This document shows, one piece after another, positions 32,379-39,504 of a stretch of DNA of 40,832 nucleotides; within the stretch, counting starts at the first letter, position 1, and every line of letters begins with the position of its first letter. The notes under the pieces are model-generated. The model was given only the letters and a program-made list of their open reading frames with translations. It did not search any database and had not been told where the DNA came from. A program made the position numbers and the translations under genes. The stretch covers positions 1 to 40,832 of the forward strand of contig WGLY01000037.1 of NCBI GenBank assembly GCA_016125335.1, in the 5' to 3' direction. Origin of the DNA: Frankiales bacterium (GTDB lineage Bacteria; Actinomycetota; Actinomycetes; S36-B12; CAIYMF01).

Positions 32379-33617
32379 ATGCGGGTCCTCTGCGTCGGCG
32401 CCGGCGGCGTCGGCTCGTCCGCCGCCCTCATCGCCGCCCGTCGCGACTTCGTCGACACCTGGGTCGTGGCCGACTACGACCTCGGCCGGGCCGAGGCGCT
32501 CGTCGCCCGGCTCGACGACCCCCGGTTCGTGGCCGCCCAGGTCGACGCCGGCGACGCGGACGCCGTCGCCGCCCTCGTGCGCGCCCACGGCGCCACCCAC
32601 GTGCTCAACGCGGTCGACCCGCGCTTCGTGCTGCCGATCTTCGACGGCGCGTTCGCGGCCGGCGCCGACTACCTCGACACCGCGATGTCGCTGTCCTCGC
32701 CGCACCCGCAGCGGCCGCACGAGCTGCCCGGCGTGAAGCTCGGCGACGACCAGTTCGCGAAGGCCGCCGACTGGGAGGCCGCGGGGCGCCTGGCCATCGT
32801 CGGCATCGGCGTCGAGCCCGGCCTGGCCGACGTCTTCGCCCGCTACGCCAGCGACCACCTGTTCTCCGAGATCGACGAGCTCGGGGTGCGCGACGCCGGC
32901 AACCTCGTGATCGAGGGCTACGACTTCGCCCCGTCGTTCTCCATCTGGACCACGATCGAGGAGTGCCTCAACCCGCCGGTCATCTGGGAGGAGGGCCGCG
33001 AGTGGTACACCACCGCGCCGTTCTCCGAGCCCGAGGTGTTCGACTTCCCCGGCGGCATCGGTCCGGTCGAGTGCGTCAACGTGGAGCACGAGGAGGTGCT
33101 CCTCATGCCGCGCTGGCTCAAGGCCAAGCGCGTCACGTTCAAGTTCGGCCTCGGCGACGAGTTCATCGACGTGCTCAAGACCCTGCACAAGCTCGGCCTC
33201 GACCGCACCGAGCCGGTGACCGTGCGCGGGGTGCAGGTGTCCCCGCGCGACGTCGTGGCGGCCGCCCTGCCCGACCCGCTCACGCTCGGCGACAAGATGA
33301 CCGGCTCGACCTGCGCCGGCCTGTGGGTCACCGGCACGGGCACCGACGGGAAGCCGCGCGAGGTGTACCTCTACCACGTGGCCGACAACGAGTGGACCAT
33401 GCGCGAGTACGGCGCCCAGGCCGTGGTGTGGCAGACCGCCATGAACCCCGTGGTCGCGCTCGAGCTGCTGGCCACCGGCGCGTGGTCCGGCTCGGGCGTG
33501 CTGGGCCCGGAGGCCTTCGACTCGGTGCCGTTCCTCGACCTGCTCCGCGACGGCTACGGCCAGGCGTGGGGGATGCAGGAGCGCGACCCGGTCACCCACG
33601 CGGTGATCAGCGGCTGA
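32379..33617 (+). CDS. Saccharopine dehydrogenase family enzyme (carboxynorspermidine dehydrogenase-like)
   Basis: 412 residues. Rossmann motif V-L-C-V-G-A-G-G-V-G-S-S (3-14), then V-A-D-Y-D as the cofactor-choosing strand end, and the C-terminal saccharopine-reductase domain. Segments such as A-G-A-D-Y-L-D-T, K-R-V-T-F-K-F-G-L-G-D, A-L-P-D-P-L-T-L and G-S-T-C-A-G-L-W-V follow the carboxynorspermidine dehydrogenase pattern as well as the wider Lys9 family. It should join or split a secondary amine between an aldehyde and an amino acid with NAD(P)H. ATG 32379 with ACAGGA upstream is preferred over GTG 32346. Set among polyamine catabolic genes and next to a MarR; whether it makes or breaks a polyamine conjugate is not decided by sequence. 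Confidence 0.8.
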   Translation: MRVLCVGAGGVGSSAALIAARRDFVDTWVVADYDLGRAEALVARLDDPRFVAAQVDAGDADAVAALVRAHGATHVLNAVDPRFVLPIFDGAFAAGADYLDTAMSLSSPHPQRPHELPGVKLGDDQFAKAADWEAAGRLAIVGIGVEPGLADVFARYASDHLFSEIDELGVRDAGNLVIEGYDFAPSFSIWTTIEECLNPPVIWEEGREWYTTAPFSEPEVFDFPGGIGPVECVNVEHEEVLLMPRWLKAKRVTFKFGLGDEFIDVLKTLHKLGLDRTEPVTVRGVQVSPRDVVAAALPDPLTLGDKMTGSTCAGLWVTGTGTDGKPREVYLYHVADNEWTMREYGAQAVVWQTAMNPVVALELLATGAWSGSGVLGPEAFDSVPFLDLLRDGYGQAWGMQERDPVTHAVISG

Positions 33618-33622
33618 CGCCG

Positions 33623-34234
33623 TCAGGCCCCGTACGCCGAGGGGTCGTAGAGCTCGCCGGCCTCGACCGGCACCGTCAGCACGTTGCCGGGCGGGGCGAG
33701 CGGGCACGCCCACGCCGGGTCGTAGGCGCACGAGGGCTGGTAGGCGAAGTTGAGGTCCACCACCAGGTGCGTGTCGTCGCCGCCGAGGTCGGCGCCCTTG
33801 GCCGTGTCGAGCAGGTAGCGGCCACCGCCGTACGTGGTGCGCCCCGCGGTCGCGTCGCGCAGCGGCACGAACAGGCCGCCGGCGTACTGCCGCAGCCACC
33901 ACACGTCGAGCGACCCGCGCCCGTCCGGCAGCTCGAGGCGGCCGATCCGCCGGAACCCCACCACGCCGTCGGTGCCGGTGGGCACGTCGAGGTCCTCGGG
34001 GTCGGCGGGGAGCAGCGGCAGCGTCCAGCGCAGCGCGGGGTCGTACGGCGCGTACGGCAGGCCGCGCAGCGCCGGTCGCGCCGCGGGCGGGACGGGCGAG
34101 TCCGGGTGGCTGGCCATGAGCGCGTCGCGCCCGCGCCGCCACAGCGCGTGCGCGCCGCGCGGGTCCTGGCTCGCACGAACGGCGGCGTAGAGCGACGCGA
34201 CGTCGCGCCGCCAGCCGAGCAGCGTCAACGACAT
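33623..34234 (-). CDS. DUF1684 domain protein
   Basis: 203 residues. The closing segment V-V-D-L-N-F-A-Y-Q-P-S-C-A-Y-D-P-A-W-A-C-P-L-A-P-P is the DUF1684 hallmark (D-x-N-x-A-Y-x-P-x-C-A-Y), followed by N-V-L-T-V-P-V-E-A-G-E. The upstream part includes W-T-L-P-L-L-P and a beta-rich middle. There is no signal peptide. The family is widespread in actinomycetes and has no known reaction; the invariant Asn, Tyr and Cys suggest an enzyme. GATGAT is six bases before the ATG, which may be leaderless. It converges with the saccharopine-dehydrogenase-like gene (5 bp apart) and lies behind the gabT terminator on the same strand. Confidence 0.85.
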   Translation of the reverse strand: MSLTLLGWRRDVASLYAAVRASQDPRGAHALWRRGRDALMASHPDSPVPPAARPALRGLPYAPYDPALRWTLPLLPADPEDLDVPTGTDGVVGFRRIGRLELPDGRGSLDVWWLRQYAGGLFVPLRDATAGRTTYGGGRYLLDTAKGADLGGDDTHLVVDLNFAYQPSCAYDPAWACPLAPPGNVLTVPVEAGELYDPSAYGA

Positions 34235-34271
34235 GCGTCCATCATCCCGCCGGCCGGCGACGGACGCCCGG

Positions 34272-34294
34272 CCGCGGGAGGCCGCCCTCCGCGG
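34272..34294 (-). terminator. Hairpin after gabT
   Basis: CCGCGG (34272-34277) pairs with CCGCGG (34289-34294) and AGG with CCT, with one bulged G, around a four-base loop. It lies 2 bp past the gabT stop codon and separates gabT from the DUF1684 gene. Confidence 0.6.
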
Positions 34295-34296
34295 GG

Positions 34297-35649
34297 TCAG
34301 ACCCCGGCTGCGGCGAGGAACTGCTCCTCGAGCACGGTGAGCGCCTCGTCGAGCAGGTGGTCGGGCATGGTGAGCGGCGGCAGGAAGCGCAGCACGTTCC
34401 CGTAGGTGCCGGCGGTGAGGACGACGACGCCCTGGGCGTGGCAGGCCTTCGCCACGCGCCCGGTCAGGTCCGCGTCCGGCTCGTCCGTGCCGGGCTTCAC
34501 GATCTCCACCGCGATCATCGCGCCGCGGCCGCGGATGTCGCCGATGACGCCGGTCTTGTCGGCGATCGCCTGGAGGCGCGGCTTCATCGCGGCCTCGATG
34601 CGGCGGGCCGCGGCCGGGAGGTCGAGCTCCTCCATCGTGGCGATGGCGCCGAGAGCAGCCGCGCAGGCGACCGGGTTGCCGCCGTAGGTGCCGCCGAGGC
34701 CGCCCACGTGGACGGCGTCCATGATCTCGGCGCGACCCGTCACCCCGGCGAGCGGGAGGCCGCCGGCGATGCCCTTGGCGGTGGTGATGAGGTCCGGCAC
34801 GACGCCCTCGTGCTCGCAGGCGAACCAGTCGCCGGTGCGGCAGAAGCCGGTCTGGATCTCGTCGGCGACGAACACGATGCCGTTGGCCCGCGCGTACTCG
34901 GCGAGCGCCGGCAGGAAGCCCTCGGCGGGCACGATGAACCCGCCCTCGCCGGCGATGGGCTCGATGACGATGGCGGCGACGTTGGCCCCGCCGATCTCCT
35001 TGTCGATGCGGCTGATCGCGTCGGCCGCGGCCTTGGCGCCGTCCCGCCCGTCGTGGAACGGGTACGAGAGCGGCACGCGGTAGATCTCGCTGGCGAACGG
35101 CCCGAACGACTGCTTGTAGGGCATGTTCTTGGCGGTCATCGCCATCGTGAGGTTGGTGCGGCCGTGGTAGCCGTGCTCGAAGACGACGACGGCGTCGCGC
35201 TTGGTGTAGGCACGCGCGATCTTGACGGCGTTCTCCACCGCCTCGGCGCCGGAGTTGAACAGGGCCGAGCGCTTCTCGTCGTCGCCGGGCGTCAGGCGGT
35301 TGAGCGCCTCGCACACCTCCACGTAGCCGGCGTAGCTGGTGACCATGAAGCACGTGTGCGTGAAGCGGGCCACCTGCTCCTGCACCGCCTCGACCACCTT
35401 CGGCGCGGAGTTGCCCACGCTCGTGACCGCGATGCCCGAGCCCATGTCGATCAGCGAGTTGCCGTCGACGTCGAGGAGCACGCCGCCGCCCGCGGCGACG
35501 ATGTAGACGGGCAGGGTCGCGCCGACGCCGGCGCTGACCGCCGCGGTGCGCCGCGCCTGCAGCTCCTGCGAGGCGGGGCCGGGCACGGCCGTGACGAGGC
35601 GGCGCTCCTGGGGGAGGTCCGCGGCGACGGGGGAGGTGGTGGTCGTCAT
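34297..35649 (-). CDS. gabT: 4-aminobutyrate (GABA) aminotransferase
   Basis: 450 residues, PLP class III. N-S-G-A-E-A-V-E-N-A-V-K (132-143) forms the phosphate site, Asp263 in VADEIQTGFCRTG contacts the ring nitrogen, and Lys292 in T-T-A-K-G-I-A-G-G-L-P-L binds PLP. H-G-Y-H-G-R-T and G-E-G-G-F are usual for GabT. It converts GABA with 2-oxoglutarate to succinate semialdehyde; 5-aminovalerate is a known alternative for the family and would yield glutarate semialdehyde, linking to the gcdH operon. TAGCCT (35662-35657) lies seven bases before the ATG, so the mRNA is leaderless. It is divergent from pucR2. Confidence 0.92.
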   Translation of the reverse strand: MTTTTSPVAADLPQERRLVTAVPGPASQELQARRTAAVSAGVGATLPVYIVAAGGGVLLDVDGNSLIDMGSGIAVTSVGNSAPKVVEAVQEQVARFTHTCFMVTSYAGYVEVCEALNRLTPGDDEKRSALFNSGAEAVENAVKIARAYTKRDAVVVFEHGYHGRTNLTMAMTAKNMPYKQSFGPFASEIYRVPLSYPFHDGRDGAKAAADAISRIDKEIGGANVAAIVIEPIAGEGGFIVPAEGFLPALAEYARANGIVFVADEIQTGFCRTGDWFACEHEGVVPDLITTAKGIAGGLPLAGVTGRAEIMDAVHVGGLGGTYGGNPVACAAALGAIATMEELDLPAAARRIEAAMKPRLQAIADKTGVIGDIRGRGAMIAVEIVKPGTDEPDADLTGRVAKACHAQGVVVLTAGTYGNVLRFLPPLTMPDHLLDEALTVLEEQFLAAAGV

Positions 35650-35656
35650 GGCGACG

Positions 35657-35732
35657 AGGCTAGGGCGCGACGGGCCTCGCGCACCCTGGACCTGCTGTCC
35701 AAGCCAGGCGCTAGCCTTGTCCGAACCGGACA
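35657..35732. promoter_or_regulatory. gabT/pucR2 divergent promoters with paired GGAC/GTCC palindromes
   Basis: TAGCCT (35662-35657) serves gabT and TAGCCT (35712-35717) serves pucR2. Two palindromes lie among them: TGGAC-N5-GTCCA (35687-35701), just upstream of the gabT -35 region, and TGTCCG-N3-CGGACA (35718-35732), over the pucR2 start region. A single protein binding both would activate gabT and restrain pucR2. Confidence 0.6.
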
Positions 35733-35758
35733 CCTGACGCGGATCCCCTGGAGGTCCC

Positions 35759-37273
35759 GTGCCGCCCCGCCTGCGCGACGTCACCGCCATCGCCGACCTC
35801 GGGCTGGTGGTGCGCGCCGCACCGTCCGGGCTCGACGAGCCGGTGCGGTGGGTGGCGGTGAGCGAGCTCGAGGACCCGCGACCGTTCCTCGAGGGCGGCG
35901 AGCTGCTGCTCACCACCGGCATGCGCCTGCCCCAGCGCGCGGCCGGCGCGACCGCCTACGTCACCCGGCTGGTCGACGCCGGCGTCGTCGGCCTGGGCCT
36001 GGGCATCGGGCTCTCGCACGCCTCCGTGCCCGCCGCTCTCGTCAGCGCCGCCGAGAAGGCGGGCCTGCCGCTGCTCGAGGTGCCCGAGCGCACGCCGTTC
36101 ATCGCCGTCACCAAGGCGGTGTCGCGGCTGCTCAGCGCCGAGGAGTACGACGCGGCCGCCCGGAGCTTCGCCGCGCAGCGCGACCTCATCCGCGCGGCGC
36201 TCACGTCCGACGACGGCGTCGCGGCCGCGGTGGTGGCGCGCCTGGCCAAGCACGTCGGCGGGGCGGTGCTCGTGCTCGACCCCAGCGGGGCGGTCGTGCA
36301 GGCCAGCCCACCGTCGGCGGCCGCGCGCGCGCTCGACCTCGCCGACGAGATCGCCCGGCTGCGCCCCCGGGGCCTGCTGGCCTCCGCGGTGCTCTCGGCC
36401 GCGGACGACTACGTCGTCATCCAGCCCCTCGGCGTGCGCGGCCGCGCACGCGGCTTCCTCGCGGTGCGCGCCTCCGCGCCCATCCGGGCCAACGACCAGG
36501 CGGTGGTCAACCTCGCGGTGTCGCTGCTCTCGCTCGCCCTGGCCCGCAGCGAGGGACGCACCGCGGCCGAGCGCGGCGTGCGCGCCGCGGCGCTGCGCCT
36601 GCTGCTCGACGGGCACGGGCGCACGCTGCCGCTCGAGCCACTGGGCTGGACGGGCCTGGCATCGGGATCGGTGCGCGTGCTGGTCGCCCGGCCCGCGCGC
36701 GGGTCCTCGCCCGCGGCGCTCGAGGACCGGCTCACCGACGCGCTGCCCGGTGCGGCGGTCGCGTCGGGCCTGGTCGAGGACGACGCCGATCTCGTGGTGG
36801 CCGTGGCGCCCGCGGCGTCTGCGCGCGAGGGGGCACAGTCGGCGGCCGAGGACCACGACGTGGTGGCCGGCGTCGGCATCGGCGACCCGGCCGACGTGGC
36901 TGACGCCGACGGCCTGGCGCGCTCGTGGGGACGGGCGCGGCGCGCGCTGGGGCTCGGAGGCGCTCCCGTGCGCTCCTACGACGACGTGGGCGGGGGGCTC
37001 GACGCGCTGCTCGACCCGGTGGCCGCCGACGCCTGGGCCGGGGCGCTGCTGGCCCCGCTCGAGGAGCCGGGGGAGCGGGCCGACCTCGCCGCCACGCTCG
37101 CGGCCTGGCTGGCCCGGCACGGGCAGGTGGACGCCGCGGCCGCGGACCTCGGCGTGCACCGCCACACGGTGCGGCACCGCCTGCGCCGCGCAGAAGCCCT
37201 GCTCGGGCGCTCGCTCGACGACGCCGGTGTGCGCGCGGAGCTGTGGCTCGCGCTCTCGCGCCAGTCGCGCTGA
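35759..37273 (+). CDS. PucR family transcriptional regulator (GABA side)
   Basis: 504 residues. N-terminal PucR domain with V-R-W-V-A-V-S-E-L-E-D-P and F-L-E-G-G-E-L-L-L-T-T-G (about 15-60), a central helical/GGDEF-like part and a C-terminal HTH_30 (about 440-500) with A-A-A-D-L-G-V-H-R-H-T-V-R-H-R-L. GTG 35759 has GGAGG 4 nt upstream. It sits between gabT (divergent) and the gabD-like gene (same strand, 96 bp on), the usual place for the GABA activator of actinomycetes and for PucR-type GabR regulators. GABA or succinate semialdehyde is the likely signal; this is inferred from context. Confidence 0.86.
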   Translation: MPPRLRDVTAIADLGLVVRAAPSGLDEPVRWVAVSELEDPRPFLEGGELLLTTGMRLPQRAAGATAYVTRLVDAGVVGLGLGIGLSHASVPAALVSAAEKAGLPLLEVPERTPFIAVTKAVSRLLSAEEYDAAARSFAAQRDLIRAALTSDDGVAAAVVARLAKHVGGAVLVLDPSGAVVQASPPSAAARALDLADEIARLRPRGLLASAVLSAADDYVVIQPLGVRGRARGFLAVRASAPIRANDQAVVNLAVSLLSLALARSEGRTAAERGVRAAALRLLLDGHGRTLPLEPLGWTGLASGSVRVLVARPARGSSPAALEDRLTDALPGAAVASGLVEDDADLVVAVAPAASAREGAQSAAEDHDVVAGVGIGDPADVADADGLARSWGRARRALGLGGAPVRSYDDVGGGLDALLDPVAADAWAGALLAPLEEPGERADLAATLAAWLARHGQVDAAAADLGVHRHTVRHRLRRAEALLGRSLDDAGVRAELWLALSRQSR

Positions 37274-37297
37274 CCCTGCCCGGCCGGTGTACGACCT

Positions 37298-37369
37298 GGA
37301 CGGTCCGCGTCGGTGATGCCCTCCTGACCGGAGCATGGCCGGGCACGGCGTCCGCCTACCGTCGTGGCC
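37298..37369 (+). promoter_or_regulatory. Promoter of the gabD-like gene with a GGAC/GTCC element
   Basis: TACCGT (37357-37362) is followed by seven bases and ATG 37370, so the mRNA is leaderless. GGAC-G-GTCC (37298-37306) lies 51 bases upstream of the -10, a usual place for an activator site, and has the same half-sites as the palindromes before gabT and pucR2. Confidence 0.45.
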
Positions 37370-38812
37370 ATGAGCGATGTCCGTCCCGTGTGGGTCGCCG
37401 GCCGGCCCGAGTCCTCCTCCGTCACCGCCGAGGTGGTGCACCCCTACGACGGCTCCCTCGCGGGGGCACACGCGGTGCCCTCCGCCGACCAGTTCGAGCG
37501 GGCGGTCGCCGCGGCGTGGGCGGCGCGCCGCTCCTTCGCCACGACGCCGGCGCACGTGCGCGCCGACGCCCTCGCGCACGTCGCGGCCCGGCTGGCCGAG
37601 CGCCGCGACGAGGTGGCCGAGCTCATCACCGCCGAGAACGGCAAGCCGATCATGTGGGCGCGCGCGGAGGCGGGCCGTGCGGCGTCGACCTTCCGGTTCG
37701 CCGCCGAGGAGGCGCGCCGGTTCGGCGGCGAGGTGCAGCGGCTGGACACCGACCCCTCCGGCGAGGGCCGCGTCGGCCTGGTGCGCCGGTTCCCCCACGG
37801 GCCGGTCCTGGCCATCGCGCCGTTCAACTTCCCGCTCAACCTGGTGGCGCACAAGGTGGCCCCGGCCCTCGCGGTCGGTGCCCCCGTGATCGTGAAGCCG
37901 GCCCCGGCCACGCCGCTGTCCTCGCTGCTGCTCGCCGAGCTGCTGGCCGAGACCGACCTGCCCGAGGGCTCGTGGTCGGTGCTCGCCGTCGACAACGACG
38001 TGGCCCCCTCGCTGGTGGCCGACGAGCGTCTGCCGGTGGTGTCGTTCACCGGTTCGGACCGGGTGGGCTTCGCCATCGCCCGCTCCGTGCCGCACAAGCA
38101 CGTGACGCTCGAGCTCGGCGGCAACGCGGCAGCCGTGCTGGCCCCCGACTGGTCGTCGGAGGCCGACCTCGACCTCGCCGCCTCCCGGATCGCGACCTTC
38201 GCCAACTACCAGGGCGGCCAGGCCTGCGTGTCCGTGCAGCGGGTGCTGGTCGACCGCAGCCTGTGGGACCGGTTCGTCCCGCGGGTGGTCGAGCGCGTCG
38301 CGGCGCTGCCCACCGGCTCGCCCTGGGACGAGGCCACCGTCGTCGGCCCGCTCGTGAACGAGGCGGCGGCCGTGCGCGTCGAGAGCTGGGTGGACGAGGC
38401 CGTCGCGGCCGGCGCCCGGGTGCTCACCGGCGGCGTACGCGACGGTTCGTCGTACGCGCCCACGGTGCTCGTCGACGTCCCCGCGGACGCCAAGGTGGTG
38501 TGCGAGGAGGTGTTCGGCCCGGTGCTCGTGCTGGCGCCGGTCGACGGCGTCGACGAGGCGTTCGCCGCCGTGAACGACAGCCGCTTCGGCCTCCAGACGG
38601 GCGTGTTCACCCACGACGTGCAGGTGGCCTTCCGCGCCCACGCCGAGCTCGAGGTGGGCGGGGTGGTGGTGGGCGACGTCCCGTCCTACCGCGCCGACCA
38701 GATGCCCTACGGCGGGGTCAAGGCCTCCGGCGTCGGCCGCGAGGGTGTGCGGGCCGCGATGGAGGACCTCACCCACGAGAAGGTGCTCGTCCTCACCGGC
38801 CTCACCCTCTGA
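37370..38812 (+). CDS. Aldehyde dehydrogenase, succinate-semialdehyde type (GabD-like)
   Basis: 480 residues. Glu248 in T-L-E-L-G-G-N-A-A and Cys286 in Y-Q-G-G-Q-A-C-V-S are the catalytic pair; I-A-P-F-N-F-P-L-N-L is the NAD-side loop. The pattern is that of the GabD/non-phosphorylating GAPDH-like group that partners PucR and GabT in actinomycetes. It oxidises succinate semialdehyde to succinate, or glutarate semialdehyde to glutarate. An in-frame GTG at 37364 is possible but the leaderless promoter favours ATG 37370. It completes a gabT-pucR-gabD module. It is one of four aldehyde dehydrogenases in the window and diverged from the others. Confidence 0.85.
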   Translation: MSDVRPVWVAGRPESSSVTAEVVHPYDGSLAGAHAVPSADQFERAVAAAWAARRSFATTPAHVRADALAHVAARLAERRDEVAELITAENGKPIMWARAEAGRAASTFRFAAEEARRFGGEVQRLDTDPSGEGRVGLVRRFPHGPVLAIAPFNFPLNLVAHKVAPALAVGAPVIVKPAPATPLSSLLLAELLAETDLPEGSWSVLAVDNDVAPSLVADERLPVVSFTGSDRVGFAIARSVPHKHVTLELGGNAAAVLAPDWSSEADLDLAASRIATFANYQGGQACVSVQRVLVDRSLWDRFVPRVVERVAALPTGSPWDEATVVGPLVNEAAAVRVESWVDEAVAAGARVLTGGVRDGSSYAPTVLVDVPADAKVVCEEVFGPVLVLAPVDGVDEAFAAVNDSRFGLQTGVFTHDVQVAFRAHAELEVGGVVVGDVPSYRADQMPYGGVKASGVGREGVRAAMEDLTHEKVLVLTGLTL

Positions 38813-38825
38813 CCCGAGGCTGTCC

Positions 38826-38841
38826 GGGCGGTGGTCCGCCC
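38826..38841 (+). terminator. Short GC hairpin after the gabD-like gene
   Basis: GGGCGG (38826-38831) pairs with CCGCCC (38836-38841) across TGGT, 13 bp after the stop. There is no T-run; it is a plausible but modest terminator. Confidence 0.45.
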
Positions 38842-38873
38842 CGAACGTCGACGCGGTGCGACAGTCTGGGGGC

Positions 38874-38903
38874 GTGAACCGAGGGCCCGGGCCGGCGCGG
38901 TGA
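38874..38903 (+). CDS. Possible 9-codon leader ORF, leaderless and coupled to the GNAT gene
   Basis: GTG at 38874 lies six bases after CAGTCT (38862-38867), so a leaderless mRNA would begin with it. The frame reads VNRGPGPAR and stops at TGA 38901-38903, which overlaps the GTG start of the GNAT gene (38900-38902) by three bases. No ribosome binding site is seen before the GNAT start, so ribosomes finishing the short ORF could re-initiate there. The peptide is Gly/Pro/Arg-rich and may itself slow ribosomes. This is inference from layout only. Confidence 0.45.
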   Translation: MNRGPGPAR

Positions 38904-39385
38904 CACTGCTCCGGCCGATGACGCACGGGTGCCTGGACGTGCTGATGGACGTCCAGGCCGACGGAGCGCGGCGCGGCCTCGCCGAGGTGTTCCCGCAGGA
39001 CCTCTATCCCTTCCCGGTCGGCGCGGTGCGCGCGAGGTGGGAGCAGGAGCTCACGGATCCGACGATCGACTGCTTCGTGATCGTCGAGGCGGCCCGGCTC
39101 GTCGAGGGATTCGTCGCCCTCCAGGGCGACCAGCTCCTGCACTTCGGGACCGCGGTCCACACATGGGGCACCGGCTTGGCGGATCGCGCGCATGACGACG
39201 TCGTCGCCCTCTGGCGCGCTGCCGGCCTGAGCAGCGGCTGGCTGCGAGTCTTCGAGGGCAACGCCAGGGCGCGCTCGTTCTACCAGCGACACGGATGGCG
39301 TCCGACCGGGGAGCGCAGCGCGTCGACCTTCGCGCCGTTCCCGACGCTGCTCAGGTATGAGCTGGACCTCTCCCGAGGTGCCTAG
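38900..39385 (+). CDS. GNAT family N-acetyltransferase
   Basis: 161 residues. The first strand T-L-L-R-P-M-T and the last motif R-V-F-E-G-N-A-R-A-R-S-F-Y-Q-R-H-G-W-R-P-T-G-E (about 116-138, the GNAT motif B end) are clear. The acetyl-CoA loop is less plain than usual: L-H-F-G-T-A-V-H-T-W-G-T-G precedes D-R-A-H-D-D-V-V-A-L-W. GTG 38900 is chosen since the GNAT fold starts there; an open frame continues upstream to 38831 but lacks GNAT features. Slightly lower GC and more ATC/TTC-rich stretches than neighbours may mean a recent arrival. The substrate is unknown. Confidence 0.75.
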   Translation: MTLLRPMTHGCLDVLMDVQADGARRGLAEVFPQDLYPFPVGAVRARWEQELTDPTIDCFVIVEAARLVEGFVALQGDQLLHFGTAVHTWGTGLADRAHDDVVALWRAAGLSSGWLRVFEGNARARSFYQRHGWRPTGERSASTFAPFPTLLRYELDLSRGA

Positions 39386-39421
39386 GCATCCGTGACACCG
39401 GGTCCCGCCATCTCCGCCATG

Positions 39422-39437
39422 GAGGTGCACCCACCTC
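39422..39437. terminator. Short hairpin between convergent GNAT and DUF222 genes
   Basis: GAGGTG (39422-39427) pairs with CACCTC (39432-39437) across CACC, in the 119-bp gap between the two convergent genes. It is weak alone, but the position suits a bidirectional terminator. Confidence 0.4.
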
Positions 39438-39504
39438 GCAGTGCCGGACCCACGCCGCGCGGGCACCGGCATAGGAGCTCGCCTGGCCGACGGGCAGCCC
39501 GCGG

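Noticed and set aside
38813-38899. Further GGAC/GTCC sites after the gabD-like gene
   Set aside because: GTCC tetramers are common in GC-rich DNA and here form no symmetric pair upstream of a related gene.
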